A stretch of DNA of 64,000 nt from Variovorax sp. OAS795 (GTDB taxonomy: Bacteria; Pseudomonadota; Gammaproteobacteria; Burkholderiales; Burkholderiaceae_C): contig NZ_JBEPOH010000001.1 in the NCBI RefSeq assembly GCF_040546685.1, positions 2,852,001-2,916,000 on the forward strand, read 5' to 3'. Below are positions 6,419 to 13,833 of this stretch, piece after piece. Under the pieces are notes generated by a model. It saw only the letters and a list, made by a program, of their open reading frames with translations, was not told the DNA's origin and searched no databases. The stretch's first letter is position 1. Every line of letters begins with the position of its first letter. The translations under genes and the position numbers were made by a program.

Positions 6419-6947
6419 GAGAACGAATATCTCAATTGACGAAGCGCACGGCTATGGCGCCGATGAGCCTGTGCCCGACAAGCTGCGCGGCCACGATGCT
6501 GCAGTAGCGGCCTATGACACCGCGCATGGCTACGACGGCGGCATAGCTGCTCTTGCCAAGCGCATGGGCCACAACGCCAACACGTTGACGCATAAGGTCA
6601 ACCTGCAGAACGCAACCCATCACCTCACGTTGCGCGATGCCATCGAGCTGCAGTGGCAGAGCCGGGATTACCGCATCCTGCACGCGATGGCCGGCGAGCT
6701 GCAGCACGTCTGCATCCGTGCCACGCCGGCGCATTCTGAGGGCGACCCCATCGACACCTTGGTGCAACTGCAGATGGCCTTCGCCGACTACGTGCAGGCG
6801 CTTGGTGAGGCGTTGACGCGCCGCAAGGATGGCGTGTCGCGCAACCAGATGCGCAAGGCCGAGCACCACGCAGCCGAAGCAGTCGCCAATATCGGCCACT
6901 CGCTTGCAATGCTGCGCGGCCTGATGCGGGAGGAACCGAAGGCATGA
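6417..6947 (+). CDS. Phage CII-like regulatory protein
   Basis: A 176-residue protein with the phage CII/CP76 signature: GGIAALAKRMGHNANTLTHK (about residues 38-57) followed by HLTLRDAIELQWQSRDYRIL, then a long helical C-terminal half (MRKAEHHAAEAVANIGHSL). Relatives are transcription activators acting in the lysis-lysogeny decision or early replication control. TGAGGT lies upstream of ATG 6417; the frame continues upstream to 6204, but that part is Arg/Ser-rich noise opposite the 97-aa frame. Next gene starts 40 bases downstream. Confidence 0.8.
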   Translation: MRTNISIDEAHGYGADEPVPDKLRGHDAAVAAYDTAHGYDGGIAALAKRMGHNANTLTHKVNLQNATHHLTLRDAIELQWQSRDYRILHAMAGELQHVCIRATPAHSEGDPIDTLVQLQMAFADYVQALGEALTRRKDGVSRNQMRKAEHHAAEAVANIGHSLAMLRGLMREEPKA

Positions 6948-6987
6948 GCGCAGCGGTTCGACCTGGCCGGGGAGGGCGCGCGACGCC

Positions 6988-7926
6988 ATGAGCATCCGGC
7001 TAATGACGATGGTCTTCGACCGCTATCCCGAGGGCGGCAGCGAGATGCTGCTCGCGCTGGCACTGGCGGATCACGCCCACGACGATGGGACGCGCATCTG
7101 GCCTTCGGTCGGTGAGCTGGCACGCAAGACGCGGCAGAGCACGCGCACGGTACAGCGGCAGCTGCAAAAGATGGTTGCGTCCGGTTGGCTGGAGATGGTC
7201 AGCACTGCGACTGGGCGCCGCGGCTCGACCAATGAATATCGCGTGACCGCTGCATGGGTGGCCGGTGCACACCTCGCGCCGAGGGGTGACAAAGTGACAC
7301 CCCATGAAGCGGGCGAAGTTATGCACGCTGGAGAGGGAGTTATCCACACGGGTGACAGATTGACACCCCTCGATGAAGCGGGGAGGGGTGACACGGGTGA
7401 CGCGAGGGGTGACACAGCTATGTCGCGGGGGGGTGACACAGCTATGTCATCCGAATCTTCAGGAACCGTCAGGAACCGTAATACCCCCCTACCCCCCGGT
7501 GGGGGGGCGACGGGTTTTGATGAGCTTTGGGCGATCTACCCGAACCACGACAACCGGCTGAAGGCCGAGCGTCGATACCGGCGGATGGCGCCGAACGCCG
7601 CGCTGCAGCAGACGATGCGCTCGGCCATCGAGGCCCAAAGGCTTAGCAAAAGGTGGACAAAGGACGGCGGTGAGTTCGTGCTCGAATTCGCGACCTGGCT
7701 TCGCAATGAACGGTGGCGGGACGTGCCTCGTGCGCATGGCGCCCCGAGTGTCGTAGCCGGCGCATGGCACGAGACGCGCAGCGGCATCGACGCGAAGGCC
7801 CGTGCGTTGGGCCTCGCACCGTGGGATGAAGCGGCCTTTTCGGTGGGTCGCGGCGAGAACTATCCCACGTTCACTGCGCGTGTGATGCGTGCCGCGGAAC
7901 GAGCAGGGGAGGCGGTATGCGCGTGA
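6988..7926 (+). CDS. Phage replication initiator (winged helix, O-like)
   Basis: The N-terminal about 85 residues are a winged helix (LALALADHAHDDGTRIWPSV, then RTVQRQLQKMVASGWLEMV), as in phage O/RepO-type initiators that bind the origin. A low-complexity linker (about 95-170) is encoded by iteron-like repeats, and the C-terminal domain (FDELWAIYPNH to the end) matches the DnaA/DnaB-interacting part of such proteins. At 312 residues it has the family's normal size. The last bases overlap the next gene by 10. No helicase loader or helicase gene follows, so it probably recruits host helicase by itself. The poly-C/poly-G hairpin at about 7493-7507 lies in frame in the coding sequence. Confidence 0.8.
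   Translation: MSIRLMTMVFDRYPEGGSEMLLALALADHAHDDGTRIWPSVGELARKTRQSTRTVQRQLQKMVASGWLEMVSTATGRRGSTNEYRVTAAWVAGAHLAPRGDKVTPHEAGEVMHAGEGVIHTGDRLTPLDEAGRGDTGDARGDTAMSRGGDTAMSSESSGTVRNRNTPLPPGGGATGFDELWAIYPNHDNRLKAERRYRRMAPNAALQQTMRSAIEAQRLSKRWTKDGGEFVLEFATWLRNERWRDVPRAHGAPSVVAGAWHETRSGIDAKARALGLAPWDEAAFSVGRGENYPTFTARVMRAAERAGEAVCA
7282..7448 (+). repeat. Iteron-like repeats inside the initiator gene; candidate replication origin
   Basis: Two units of GGGTGACA-n-TGACACCC occur at about 7283-7303 and 7350-7368, each followed by a GATGAAGCGGG-like tail. A 19-bp direct repeat, GGGGTGACACAGCTATGTC, then occurs at 7406-7424 and 7430-7448, each with inverted TGACA/TGTCA arms, and a further GGGGTGACAC lies at 7386-7395. 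Phage lambda has its origin at the same place, in the linker of gene O, so an origin is inferred. Confidence 0.6.
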
Positions 7927-8702
7927 CGGTAGGCTTCCATGGTGCCGGCCTCGCCAGCGTGCAGGCGCAGCTCGCCAAGCTGTCGGGTCAGCAGGCCAAG
8001 CAGGCCTATGCCGATGGCCTGAGCGATGGCGGCTTCCGTGCCCGGCGTGAGTGGCAGCGCGAGATGCGCGAGCAGTTCGACCGCCCCACCTCCTACATCC
8101 TCAAGAGCGTGTATGTGCGCAAGGCCACGCCCGAGCGGCTGAGCGTGGACATCGAGCCGACCTACTTCGGCGGCAAGGGTGTGGACCCGCAGAAGATCCT
8201 CCAGGCGCAAGAGTTCGGCGGCGCACGTCGGGACAAGCGCAGCGAGGCCGCACTGCGCCGCATCGGCATCCTGCCTGCCGGATATCAATCGGCCATCCCG
8301 GCGACGCCCTTCCCCGGCAGTGACGACGGGCGCGGCAATGTGCGCGGTGGCTTCCTGGTCCGCCTGCTGTCCTACTTCCAAGCCATGGGCGAGCAGGGCT
8401 ACAGGGCCAACATGACGGACAGGCGCAAGGCCCGTCTGCACAAGGGCACCAAGGACCGCGAGGGCATGCGCTTCTTCGTGGCCTATGGGCATCTGCGCGG
8501 TGGCGCGACACGGCACCTCGCGCCCGGCATCTGGGCGGCGACCGGACAAGACGGGTTCATCGTGCGACCTGTGCTGATGTTCGTGCCTGATGGCCTGTAC
8601 GAGTCGCGCATCAGCCGCGAGCGCGTGGCCGAGCGTGCCGACCTCGCGCCCTTCATCGAGCGGCGCATCCGCTACCACATCCGAAAGCTCGCAGGCCAAT
8701 GA
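7917..8702 (+). CDS. Putative minor tail / tail-completion protein (gpZ-like)
   Basis: A 261-residue protein. The N-terminal half (ARREWQREMREQFDRPT, then SYILKSVYVRKAT) resembles phage minor tail protein Z or neck proteins; the C-terminal part ends FIERRIRYHIRKLAG. GGGGAGG lies ahead of ATG 7917, which is inside the end of the initiator gene. The position is unusual, since tail-completion genes normally follow the capsid; here it precedes the terminase. Family assignment is tentative: virion assembly is the likeliest role. Confidence 0.5.
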   Translation: MRVTVGFHGAGLASVQAQLAKLSGQQAKQAYADGLSDGGFRARREWQREMREQFDRPTSYILKSVYVRKATPERLSVDIEPTYFGGKGVDPQKILQAQEFGGARRDKRSEAALRRIGILPAGYQSAIPATPFPGSDDGRGNVRGGFLVRLLSYFQAMGEQGYRANMTDRRKARLHKGTKDREGMRFFVAYGHLRGGATRHLAPGIWAATGQDGFIVRPVLMFVPDGLYESRISRERVAERADLAPFIERRIRYHIRKLAGQ

Positions 8703-8796
8703 AGAACAACGTCACGGGTCCTTCCGCAGAAGCTTGGGTTACGGGTAATTCGAACCCCGACTTCGGACTGTTCGGCGGTGCTGCTAAGGGGGTTAA
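8703..8796 (+). other. Non-coding gap before terminase; candidate cos region
   Basis: Ninety-four bases without a gene directly upstream of a Nu1-type terminase small subunit. Lambda-type phages carry cos at this place. I see short repeated elements (TTCGG at about 8763 and 8771) and a TTCGAACCCC segment resembling a tRNA T-arm in reverse, but no recognisable cosN symmetry. The call rests on position only. Confidence 0.2.
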
Positions 8797-9327
8797 GTGA
8801 AGGCCATCGAAGGAATGAGGCAGGCAATTTCGCAAGCCGAGTTCGGCGCGTGGGTCGGCATCAGCGAAGCGCGCGTGAGCCAGCTCATGGCCGAGGGCGT
8901 GCTGACGCGCGGGGAGTCGGGTCACGAATGGCTGATGGCCTACTGCGAGCGCATGCGCGACATCGCCGCCGGCCGTGCGTCGTCGGAGACGGGTGGCCTC
9001 GACCTCGTGCAAGAGCGCGCGGCACTCGCGCGCGAGCAGCGTCTCGGCATTGCAATCAAGAACGCTGTCGCCCGCGGCGAATACGCGCCCATCACGCTCC
9101 TGGCCGAAGTGCTCGCGACTGCGAGCCAGTCCGTGTCCGAACGCTTCGAGCAGCTGCCCGGACTGCTGCGCAAGGTGTGCCCGGAGCTGCCCGACACGGC
9201 GCGCGACAAGCTGATGTCGGCCATCGCCGATGCGCGTAACCAATGGGTGCGCGCGACGGCCCGGCTCGTGACGGAGGCCGTCGTGCAGCCCGAGGAAGAA
9301 GCCGAGGAAGAGGGTGAACCGCTGTGA
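8797..9327 (+). CDS. Terminase small subunit (Nu1-like)
   Basis: A 176-residue DNA-packaging protein. The N-terminus holds a winged helix-turn-helix of Nu1 type (ISQAEFGAWVGISEARVSQLMAEG), used to bind cos; the middle is helical (LDLVQERAALAREQRLGIA) and the C-terminus is acidic (QPEEEAEEEGE), fitting an interaction with the large subunit. The start is GTG at 8797 with AGGGGG upstream. Its stop overlaps the GTG start of the large subunit as GTGA, so the two should be made in coupled amounts. Confidence 0.88.
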   Translation: MKAIEGMRQAISQAEFGAWVGISEARVSQLMAEGVLTRGESGHEWLMAYCERMRDIAAGRASSETGGLDLVQERAALAREQRLGIAIKNAVARGEYAPITLLAEVLATASQSVSERFEQLPGLLRKVCPELPDTARDKLMSAIADARNQWVRATARLVTEAVVQPEEEAEEEGEPL

Positions 9328-11444
9328 GCCTGGCACCCAACGAAACATTGCGTGCGGTGGTCAATGCCGTGGTGTCGGGCCTTGTGCCGCTGAAGATGGA
9401 GCGCCCGCAGCCGCTGAGCACCTGGGCCGAAGACAACTTCTATCTGTCGCCCGAGGCCAGCCACACGCAAGGCGATTGGAAGGCTTACCCGTTCCAGAAA
9501 GGCTGGATGGATGCCTTCAGCAATGACGACATCGAAGAGGTGACGGTGCGCAAGGCGAAGCGCGTCGGCTACACGAAGACGCTGCTCGCTTTCATCGCCT
9601 ACAACGCGGCGCACCGCCGGCGCAAGCAGGCGCTGTGGATGCCGACCGACGATGATCGCGACAGCTTCGTGAAATCGGAAATCGAGCCGATGCTGCGCGA
9701 CGTGGGCGCCCTGAAAGCGGTCATGGTGCCGGGCAAGGAAGACACGATGAAGCTCAAGAGCTTCTTCGGCTCGGTGCTGCACCTGCTCGGCGGCAAGGCC
9801 GCGCGCGCCTACCGCCGCATCACGGTTGCTGTCGCGGTGCTCGACGAAGCCTCGGCCTTCGATCAGAAGATCGAGAAGTCGGCGGACCCCATCACGCTCG
9901 CGCGCGGCCGGCTCGAAGGAGCGCCATTCCCGAAGCTGGTCGCCGGCAGCACCGTGCGGATCAAGGACTTCGACCACATCGAGACGCGCGAGAAGAACGC
10001 CGATGCGCGCATGCGCTACCACGTCGTCTGCCCGCACTGCGATGCCGAGCATCCGCTCATCTGGGGCAGCAAGAAACTGCGGCACGGCTTCAAGTGGGAC
10101 GGCGCCGACTACAACACCGTGCGGCATGTCTGCCCGCACTGTCACGAGTCCATCACGCAAGCCGACTACCTGCGGATCTGGGACACCCGTGCGATGTGGG
10201 TCAGCGAGTGCGGCCGGTATCGCTACGACCACGATCTGCACGTCTGGACCGATGCACAGGGCGTCGTCATCCGGGCGCCGCGGCATGTGGCCTTCGTCGA
10301 GATGTGGAGCGCCTACAGCCCACAGCGCGCGTGGTCCGACATCGTGCGGGAGTTCCTCGAAGCCACCATCAAGGCGAAAGCAGGGGACACGGCGCCGCTC
10401 GAAGGCTTCGTGAACGAAACGCTCGCGCAGTATTGGGAGGCAGTCGTCGAGCGCGCCGACGAGCACGCGCTCTCGCGCCGCGCGGAGGACTACCGGCGCT
10501 TCACGGTGCCGTATGGAGGGCTCGTGCTGGTCACGGGCGTGGACGTGCAGGACAACCGATTCGAGCTGGTGACCTGGGCCATCGGTCGCGGCGAAGAGAT
10601 GTGGTGCATCGACTACAGCGTCATCTGGGCGAATCCTGCCGACGAGCGCGACTGGTCGCACCTCGACGCCTACCGCAAGACAATCTTCCAGCACGAGAGC
10701 GGGCAGGCGATGAAGATCGAAGCCATGGCCGTGGACACCGGCGGTCACTTCACGCACCAGGCCTATAACTACTGCCGCCAGCGCGAGCGCGAACGGGTGT
10801 TCGCAGTGCGGGGCGACCCGCAGCCAAGCAAGATGGTCAAGAGCAAGGCCACGGTTCAAGACGTGAACTGGGGCGGCAAGATCATCAAGCGCGGCGTGCG
10901 CCTTTGGTATGTCGGCACCGATACCGCGAAGGATCTGATGTACGGGCGCTTGTGCGTCGAGCGCAAGGGCGCCGGCTTCGTCCACTTCAGCAAGGATCTG
11001 CCGCCCGAGTTCTACACGCAACTGACCTCCGAGGCGCGCGTGCCGCAGCGCGTGGCCGGTGGCGAGGCCTACCGGTGGATGAAGTCGCCCGGTGCTCGCA
11101 ATGAAGCGCTGGACTGCACCGTCTACGCGATCTTCTGTACGCACATGCTCGGGCTGCACCTGTACACCGGGAAGATGTGGGAGCGCTTGGAGTCGATCGT
11201 GCAACCGCCGAACGGCGATCTGTTCCGTGTGGAACAACCGCAGGCGGCGGCTTCCGATGTTCCACGCGAAACGCAGTCGGACGAATCGCCGGCGCAGACC
11301 AGCGTCGCGCCCGCCGTGTCGTCGCCAAGCTCGCCGCCGGCTGCAGCCACAGCGCCGCCGCCGCCCATGCCCCAGAGGCCGCCGCCGCCACGCCGAACCA
11401 TCCAACGCCCATCCCGTCAATCCAATTCCGCTAGATCATGGTGA
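9324..11444 (+). CDS. Terminase large subunit, GpA family
   Basis: The ATPase-nuclease motor that cuts concatemers and fills proheads. It is 706 residues with a GTG start. The N-terminal ATPase has the degenerate P-loop typical of GpA (KAKRVGYTKT), a Walker B VAVLDEAS, and two CPHC zinc-ribbon halves (about residues 237 and 273). The C-terminal nuclease region includes TGVDVQDNRFEL and AVDTGGHFT. The final about 90 residues are Pro/Ala-rich and probably disordered. Overlaps with the small subunit and with the Mor-like gene make a compact packaging operon. Confidence 0.95.
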   Translation: MSLAPNETLRAVVNAVVSGLVPLKMERPQPLSTWAEDNFYLSPEASHTQGDWKAYPFQKGWMDAFSNDDIEEVTVRKAKRVGYTKTLLAFIAYNAAHRRRKQALWMPTDDDRDSFVKSEIEPMLRDVGALKAVMVPGKEDTMKLKSFFGSVLHLLGGKAARAYRRITVAVAVLDEASAFDQKIEKSADPITLARGRLEGAPFPKLVAGSTVRIKDFDHIETREKNADARMRYHVVCPHCDAEHPLIWGSKKLRHGFKWDGADYNTVRHVCPHCHESITQADYLRIWDTRAMWVSECGRYRYDHDLHVWTDAQGVVIRAPRHVAFVEMWSAYSPQRAWSDIVREFLEATIKAKAGDTAPLEGFVNETLAQYWEAVVERADEHALSRRAEDYRRFTVPYGGLVLVTGVDVQDNRFELVTWAIGRGEEMWCIDYSVIWANPADERDWSHLDAYRKTIFQHESGQAMKIEAMAVDTGGHFTHQAYNYCRQRERERVFAVRGDPQPSKMVKSKATVQDVNWGGKIIKRGVRLWYVGTDTAKDLMYGRLCVERKGAGFVHFSKDLPPEFYTQLTSEARVPQRVAGGEAYRWMKSPGARNEALDCTVYAIFCTHMLGLHLYTGKMWERLESIVQPPNGDLFRVEQPQAAASDVPRETQSDESPAQTSVAPAVSSPSSPPAAATAPPPPMPQRPPPPRRTIQRPSRQSNSARSW

Positions 11445-11740
11445 ACACCAACAACCGAAACGACATCGTTCTCGACATCCTCGGCCGCGTGCAGGAAGCG
11501 CTCGCCGGAGCCAAAGGCGGACTGACGCCTGAGCTTGTGAAGAGCGTGGAGGCGGGCGTTCGTGCCGACTGGGGCGGGGACCGCGTGTTCATCGCGAAGC
11601 GGCGCGGTGAGGGCCATAGCAACCGAAACAGCCGCATCTTCCGCGACTACCTGGCGGGCGAGCGCGTGAAGCTGCTCTCGCGGCGCTACGAGCTTTCTGA
11701 GCGTCAGGTGCTGCGGATCATCAAAACTCCCGCGAGTTGA
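11438..11740 (+). CDS. Mor transcription activator family protein
   Basis: A 100-residue protein with the Mor/C activator pattern: dimerisation helices at the N-terminus (DIVLDILGRVQEALAGAKGG), a G-G-x-R-VFIAKRR strand-loop, then a C-terminal helix-turn-helix (VKLLSRRYELSERQVLRIIK). In Mu, Mor activates middle transcription; here it lies right after the terminase and may drive the structural genes. ATG 11438 overlaps the terminase stop. The 163 bases that follow contain no gene. Confidence 0.8.
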   Translation: MVNTNNRNDIVLDILGRVQEALAGAKGGLTPELVKSVEAGVRADWGGDRVFIAKRRGEGHSNRNSRIFRDYLAGERVKLLSRRYELSERQVLRIIKTPAS

Positions 11741-11903
11741 GAAAAACTGTCCGAGTTCGAATGGCTTCGCTGCTGCGGGTGGGCTTGTTGACAGGACGTT
11801 GGAAATTCCCAGGGATCCCGGCGTCAGGTTCATTCACCAGCTAGTATCCCACCTGCCCAGTCTGCTTGATCGTGCTGCGTACATTCCTTAGGAGTCAATA
11901 GAA

Positions 11904-12287
11904 ATGGATAACGAGAAAAAAGAGTCGGCCGCCATTCACCGAAGATTCAAGCGGACAGAGAGAAACCTTTCCCATGCGATCGCACAGTTCGTCTTGGCGG
12001 CTGAGGCAAAGCTCGACCCAGACCGCAGTATCTATAAGCGTGAAGCGATTCAGAAAAAATTCGAAAAAAGCTTGGAATTAGCTGAACTACTACCGGACTG
12101 GATGGACTCACTGCCGCACATTCGGGAAGATTTCCTTGATGTGCTAGCGCGCTCGGACGATACGGAGCGCATCCTCGCCGAGGGTCAGGCGTTTATGAAC
12201 GGCCTAACCCCTGAGGAGCTGAAACGGCTACTTGCGTTGCGTGACCAAGACGAGAGCGAGGACGAGGACGAGGGCGAAGCTTCGTAG
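11904..12287 (+). CDS. Accessory protein, unknown function (127 aa), lower GC
   Basis: An all-helical, charged protein (RRFKRTERNLSHAIAQFVL, then MNGLTPEELKRLLALRDQ) ending in a strongly acidic tail (DESEDEDEGEAS). AGGAG lies ten bases ahead of ATG 11904. AT-rich codons unlike the surrounding late genes, and a position between terminase and head genes facing an oppositely oriented gene, mark it as lysogenic cargo (a moron). No family recognised; an acidic tail of this type can mimic DNA or bind basic partners, but this is only a possibility. Confidence 0.65.
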   Translation: MDNEKKESAAIHRRFKRTERNLSHAIAQFVLAAEAKLDPDRSIYKREAIQKKFEKSLELAELLPDWMDSLPHIREDFLDVLARSDDTERILAEGQAFMNGLTPEELKRLLALRDQDESEDEDEGEAS

Positions 12288-12339
12288 TGGTGAAGCGCAG
12301 AATGGCCGAGTCGGTGCAATTCGGGTGTCCGCCTCCCTC

Positions 12340-13113
12340 TCAGGGAGACAGGATCCGCACGATCTCACCAAGAAGAACATCCAAGTCGGCTCGAAAATCG
12401 ACTTGGCGCTCTGTGGGCAGAACCTCCCTGTTGCGAATCTGAGCGTGAAGATGCGAGTCCGCGATATGCCGCAATGAATTCTGCAAATTCTTCATAGAGG
12501 CCTTGAATGACTTGGCGCCGGAATAGTTGTTGGCGACCTTCTCGAAGGTATCCACGTTAAACACCGGCGGTATGTGATCGGCAATCGCTCTGACGAGCAT
12601 CGCGGTCGCCATGTGGCACTCAGCAGCGTGCACGAGGTTCAACTCTTCAAGCAACCGAATCAGTCTCTTCAAGTCCCAGTTCAAGCCGGACATGGCACGC
12701 AGCGCCTCTATGCGAGACCGGTGCACGTACTCCGTCGAGTGACCACCTTGGTTCGCGTCGCGCGCCTCGCTTATTTGAGGGGCGGCCTCTTCCTGCAGCT
12801 TTTCTGCTTCCAGAGCCGAAGCTATGGTCTTGACATTTAGGAGGGCATTGTGGGCGTCGGTATTCCTGCCCAGTCCGCTCGTGAAACTCGTTGTGCGTGC
12901 CAGCCTGCTAACCGCTTCCTGAAACTCGTACAAGCGACGCGGGCCCAAATCCTCCCGAATTGAGGATTCGAGCTTACTTCCGTCCAGGCAGGCTGCCGCA
13001 ACTGCCTTGAGCTTGTTCAAGCCGTGATTCGCTCCCGTCGCTTCGAAGGTTTGAAGCGCTACGAGAGCGTCATCAACCATTTGCCCCAATACTTTATAAA
13101 AGGTGTTGCCCAA
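12340..13113 (-). CDS. Accessory all-helical protein on the opposite strand (257 aa)
   Basis: It starts with TTG at 13113 behind a strong GGAGG (seven bases). The protein is predicted helical throughout; the C-terminal part (NNYSGAKSFKASMKNLQ, then HLHAQIRNREVLPTERQV) reminds me of unnamed proteins found near restriction or abortive-infection loci, but I cannot name the family. The orientation is against the late genes and the codons are less GC-rich, so it should be expressed from its own promoter in the lysogen. Together with the convergent 127-aa gene it is a candidate exclusion or defence cassette. Confidence 0.65.
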   Translation of the reverse strand: MGNTFYKVLGQMVDDALVALQTFEATGANHGLNKLKAVAAACLDGSKLESSIREDLGPRRLYEFQEAVSRLARTTSFTSGLGRNTDAHNALLNVKTIASALEAEKLQEEAAPQISEARDANQGGHSTEYVHRSRIEALRAMSGLNWDLKRLIRLLEELNLVHAAECHMATAMLVRAIADHIPPVFNVDTFEKVANNYSGAKSFKASMKNLQNSLRHIADSHLHAQIRNREVLPTERQVDFRADLDVLLGEIVRILSP

Positions 13114-13287
13114 GTGGCCTCCGTTGGTGCATCTGTGAGTACCACCCCTGAAGAACGGGTTGGTTCAACCCTTGCCCTCAGTGATGACTCTACGGAATGT
13201 AGCAGTGCCTCCAAGTGACACGTCTCGCCTTGTTGATGTCAGGTCACCGCTTCGATAGTCCTGTCGACACTGACCAACGGTCCGACC

Positions 13288-13833
13288 ATGGCTATCGACA
13301 CTTCCAACACCGAACCCATCTCCATCATTCCTGGCGATACCGTCAAGTGGAAGCGAACACTTGCGGACTATCCAGCCTCTGCCGGCTGGGCGCTGAGCTA
13401 CGAACTGCTCAACGCACAGCACCGTTATCAAATCGCCGCGTCGGCTGACGGCAACGCGCATCACGTCGTGATCTCCCCGCAGACCACGCAGAACTACGCG
13501 CCCGGTGCCTACGATTGGCGAGCCCGCATTACCAACGCGGATGAGGTCTACACCATCGCGACCGGGCGGTTGACGATCTCGCCGTCGTTTGGCGCAGCGA
13601 GTGATGTCCGCTCGCATGCGCGGCGCACCCTCGATGCCATCGAGGCCGTGCTCGAAGGCCGGGCAACCAGCGCGACGGCCGAATACGAAATCAACGGCCG
13701 GCGCCTGAAGTACATCCCGCTCAACGAGCTGCACGCGATGCGCTCGAAGTATCAGCGAGAGGTCGCCGCAGAAGAGGGCAAGAGCGGGCCGCGGGGCGTG
13801 TCGGGCCGCATCGTGGTGAGGTTCGGCGCATGA
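13288..13833 (+). CDS. Phage head protein in gpW position (head-tail joining, putative)
   Basis: A 181-residue protein with an N-terminal beta-sandwich (IPGDTVKWKRTLADYPASAG, APGAYDWRARI) and a helical C-terminal half (ARRTLDAIEAVLEGRATS, IPLNELHAMRSKYQRE). Proteins of this make-up often lie between GpA-type terminase and portal genes, where lambda has gpW, and are thought to be head-tail connectors. ATG 13288; the stop overlaps the portal ATG as ATGA. Exact role inferred from place. Confidence 0.6.
   Translation: MAIDTSNTEPISIIPGDTVKWKRTLADYPASAGWALSYELLNAQHRYQIAASADGNAHHVVISPQTTQNYAPGAYDWRARITNADEVYTIATGRLTISPSFGAASDVRSHARRTLDAIEAVLEGRATSATAEYEINGRRLKYIPLNELHAMRSKYQREVAAEEGKSGPRGVSGRIVVRFGA

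Noticed and set aside
8735..8760. TTCGAACCCC segment resembling a tRNA T-arm on the minus strand
   Set aside because: No acceptor, D-arm or anticodon arm can be folded around it.
12232..12477. Plus-strand 81-codon frame opposite the 257-aa accessory gene
   Set aside because: Starts inside the preceding gene without a ribosome-binding sequence and mirrors the antisense gene.
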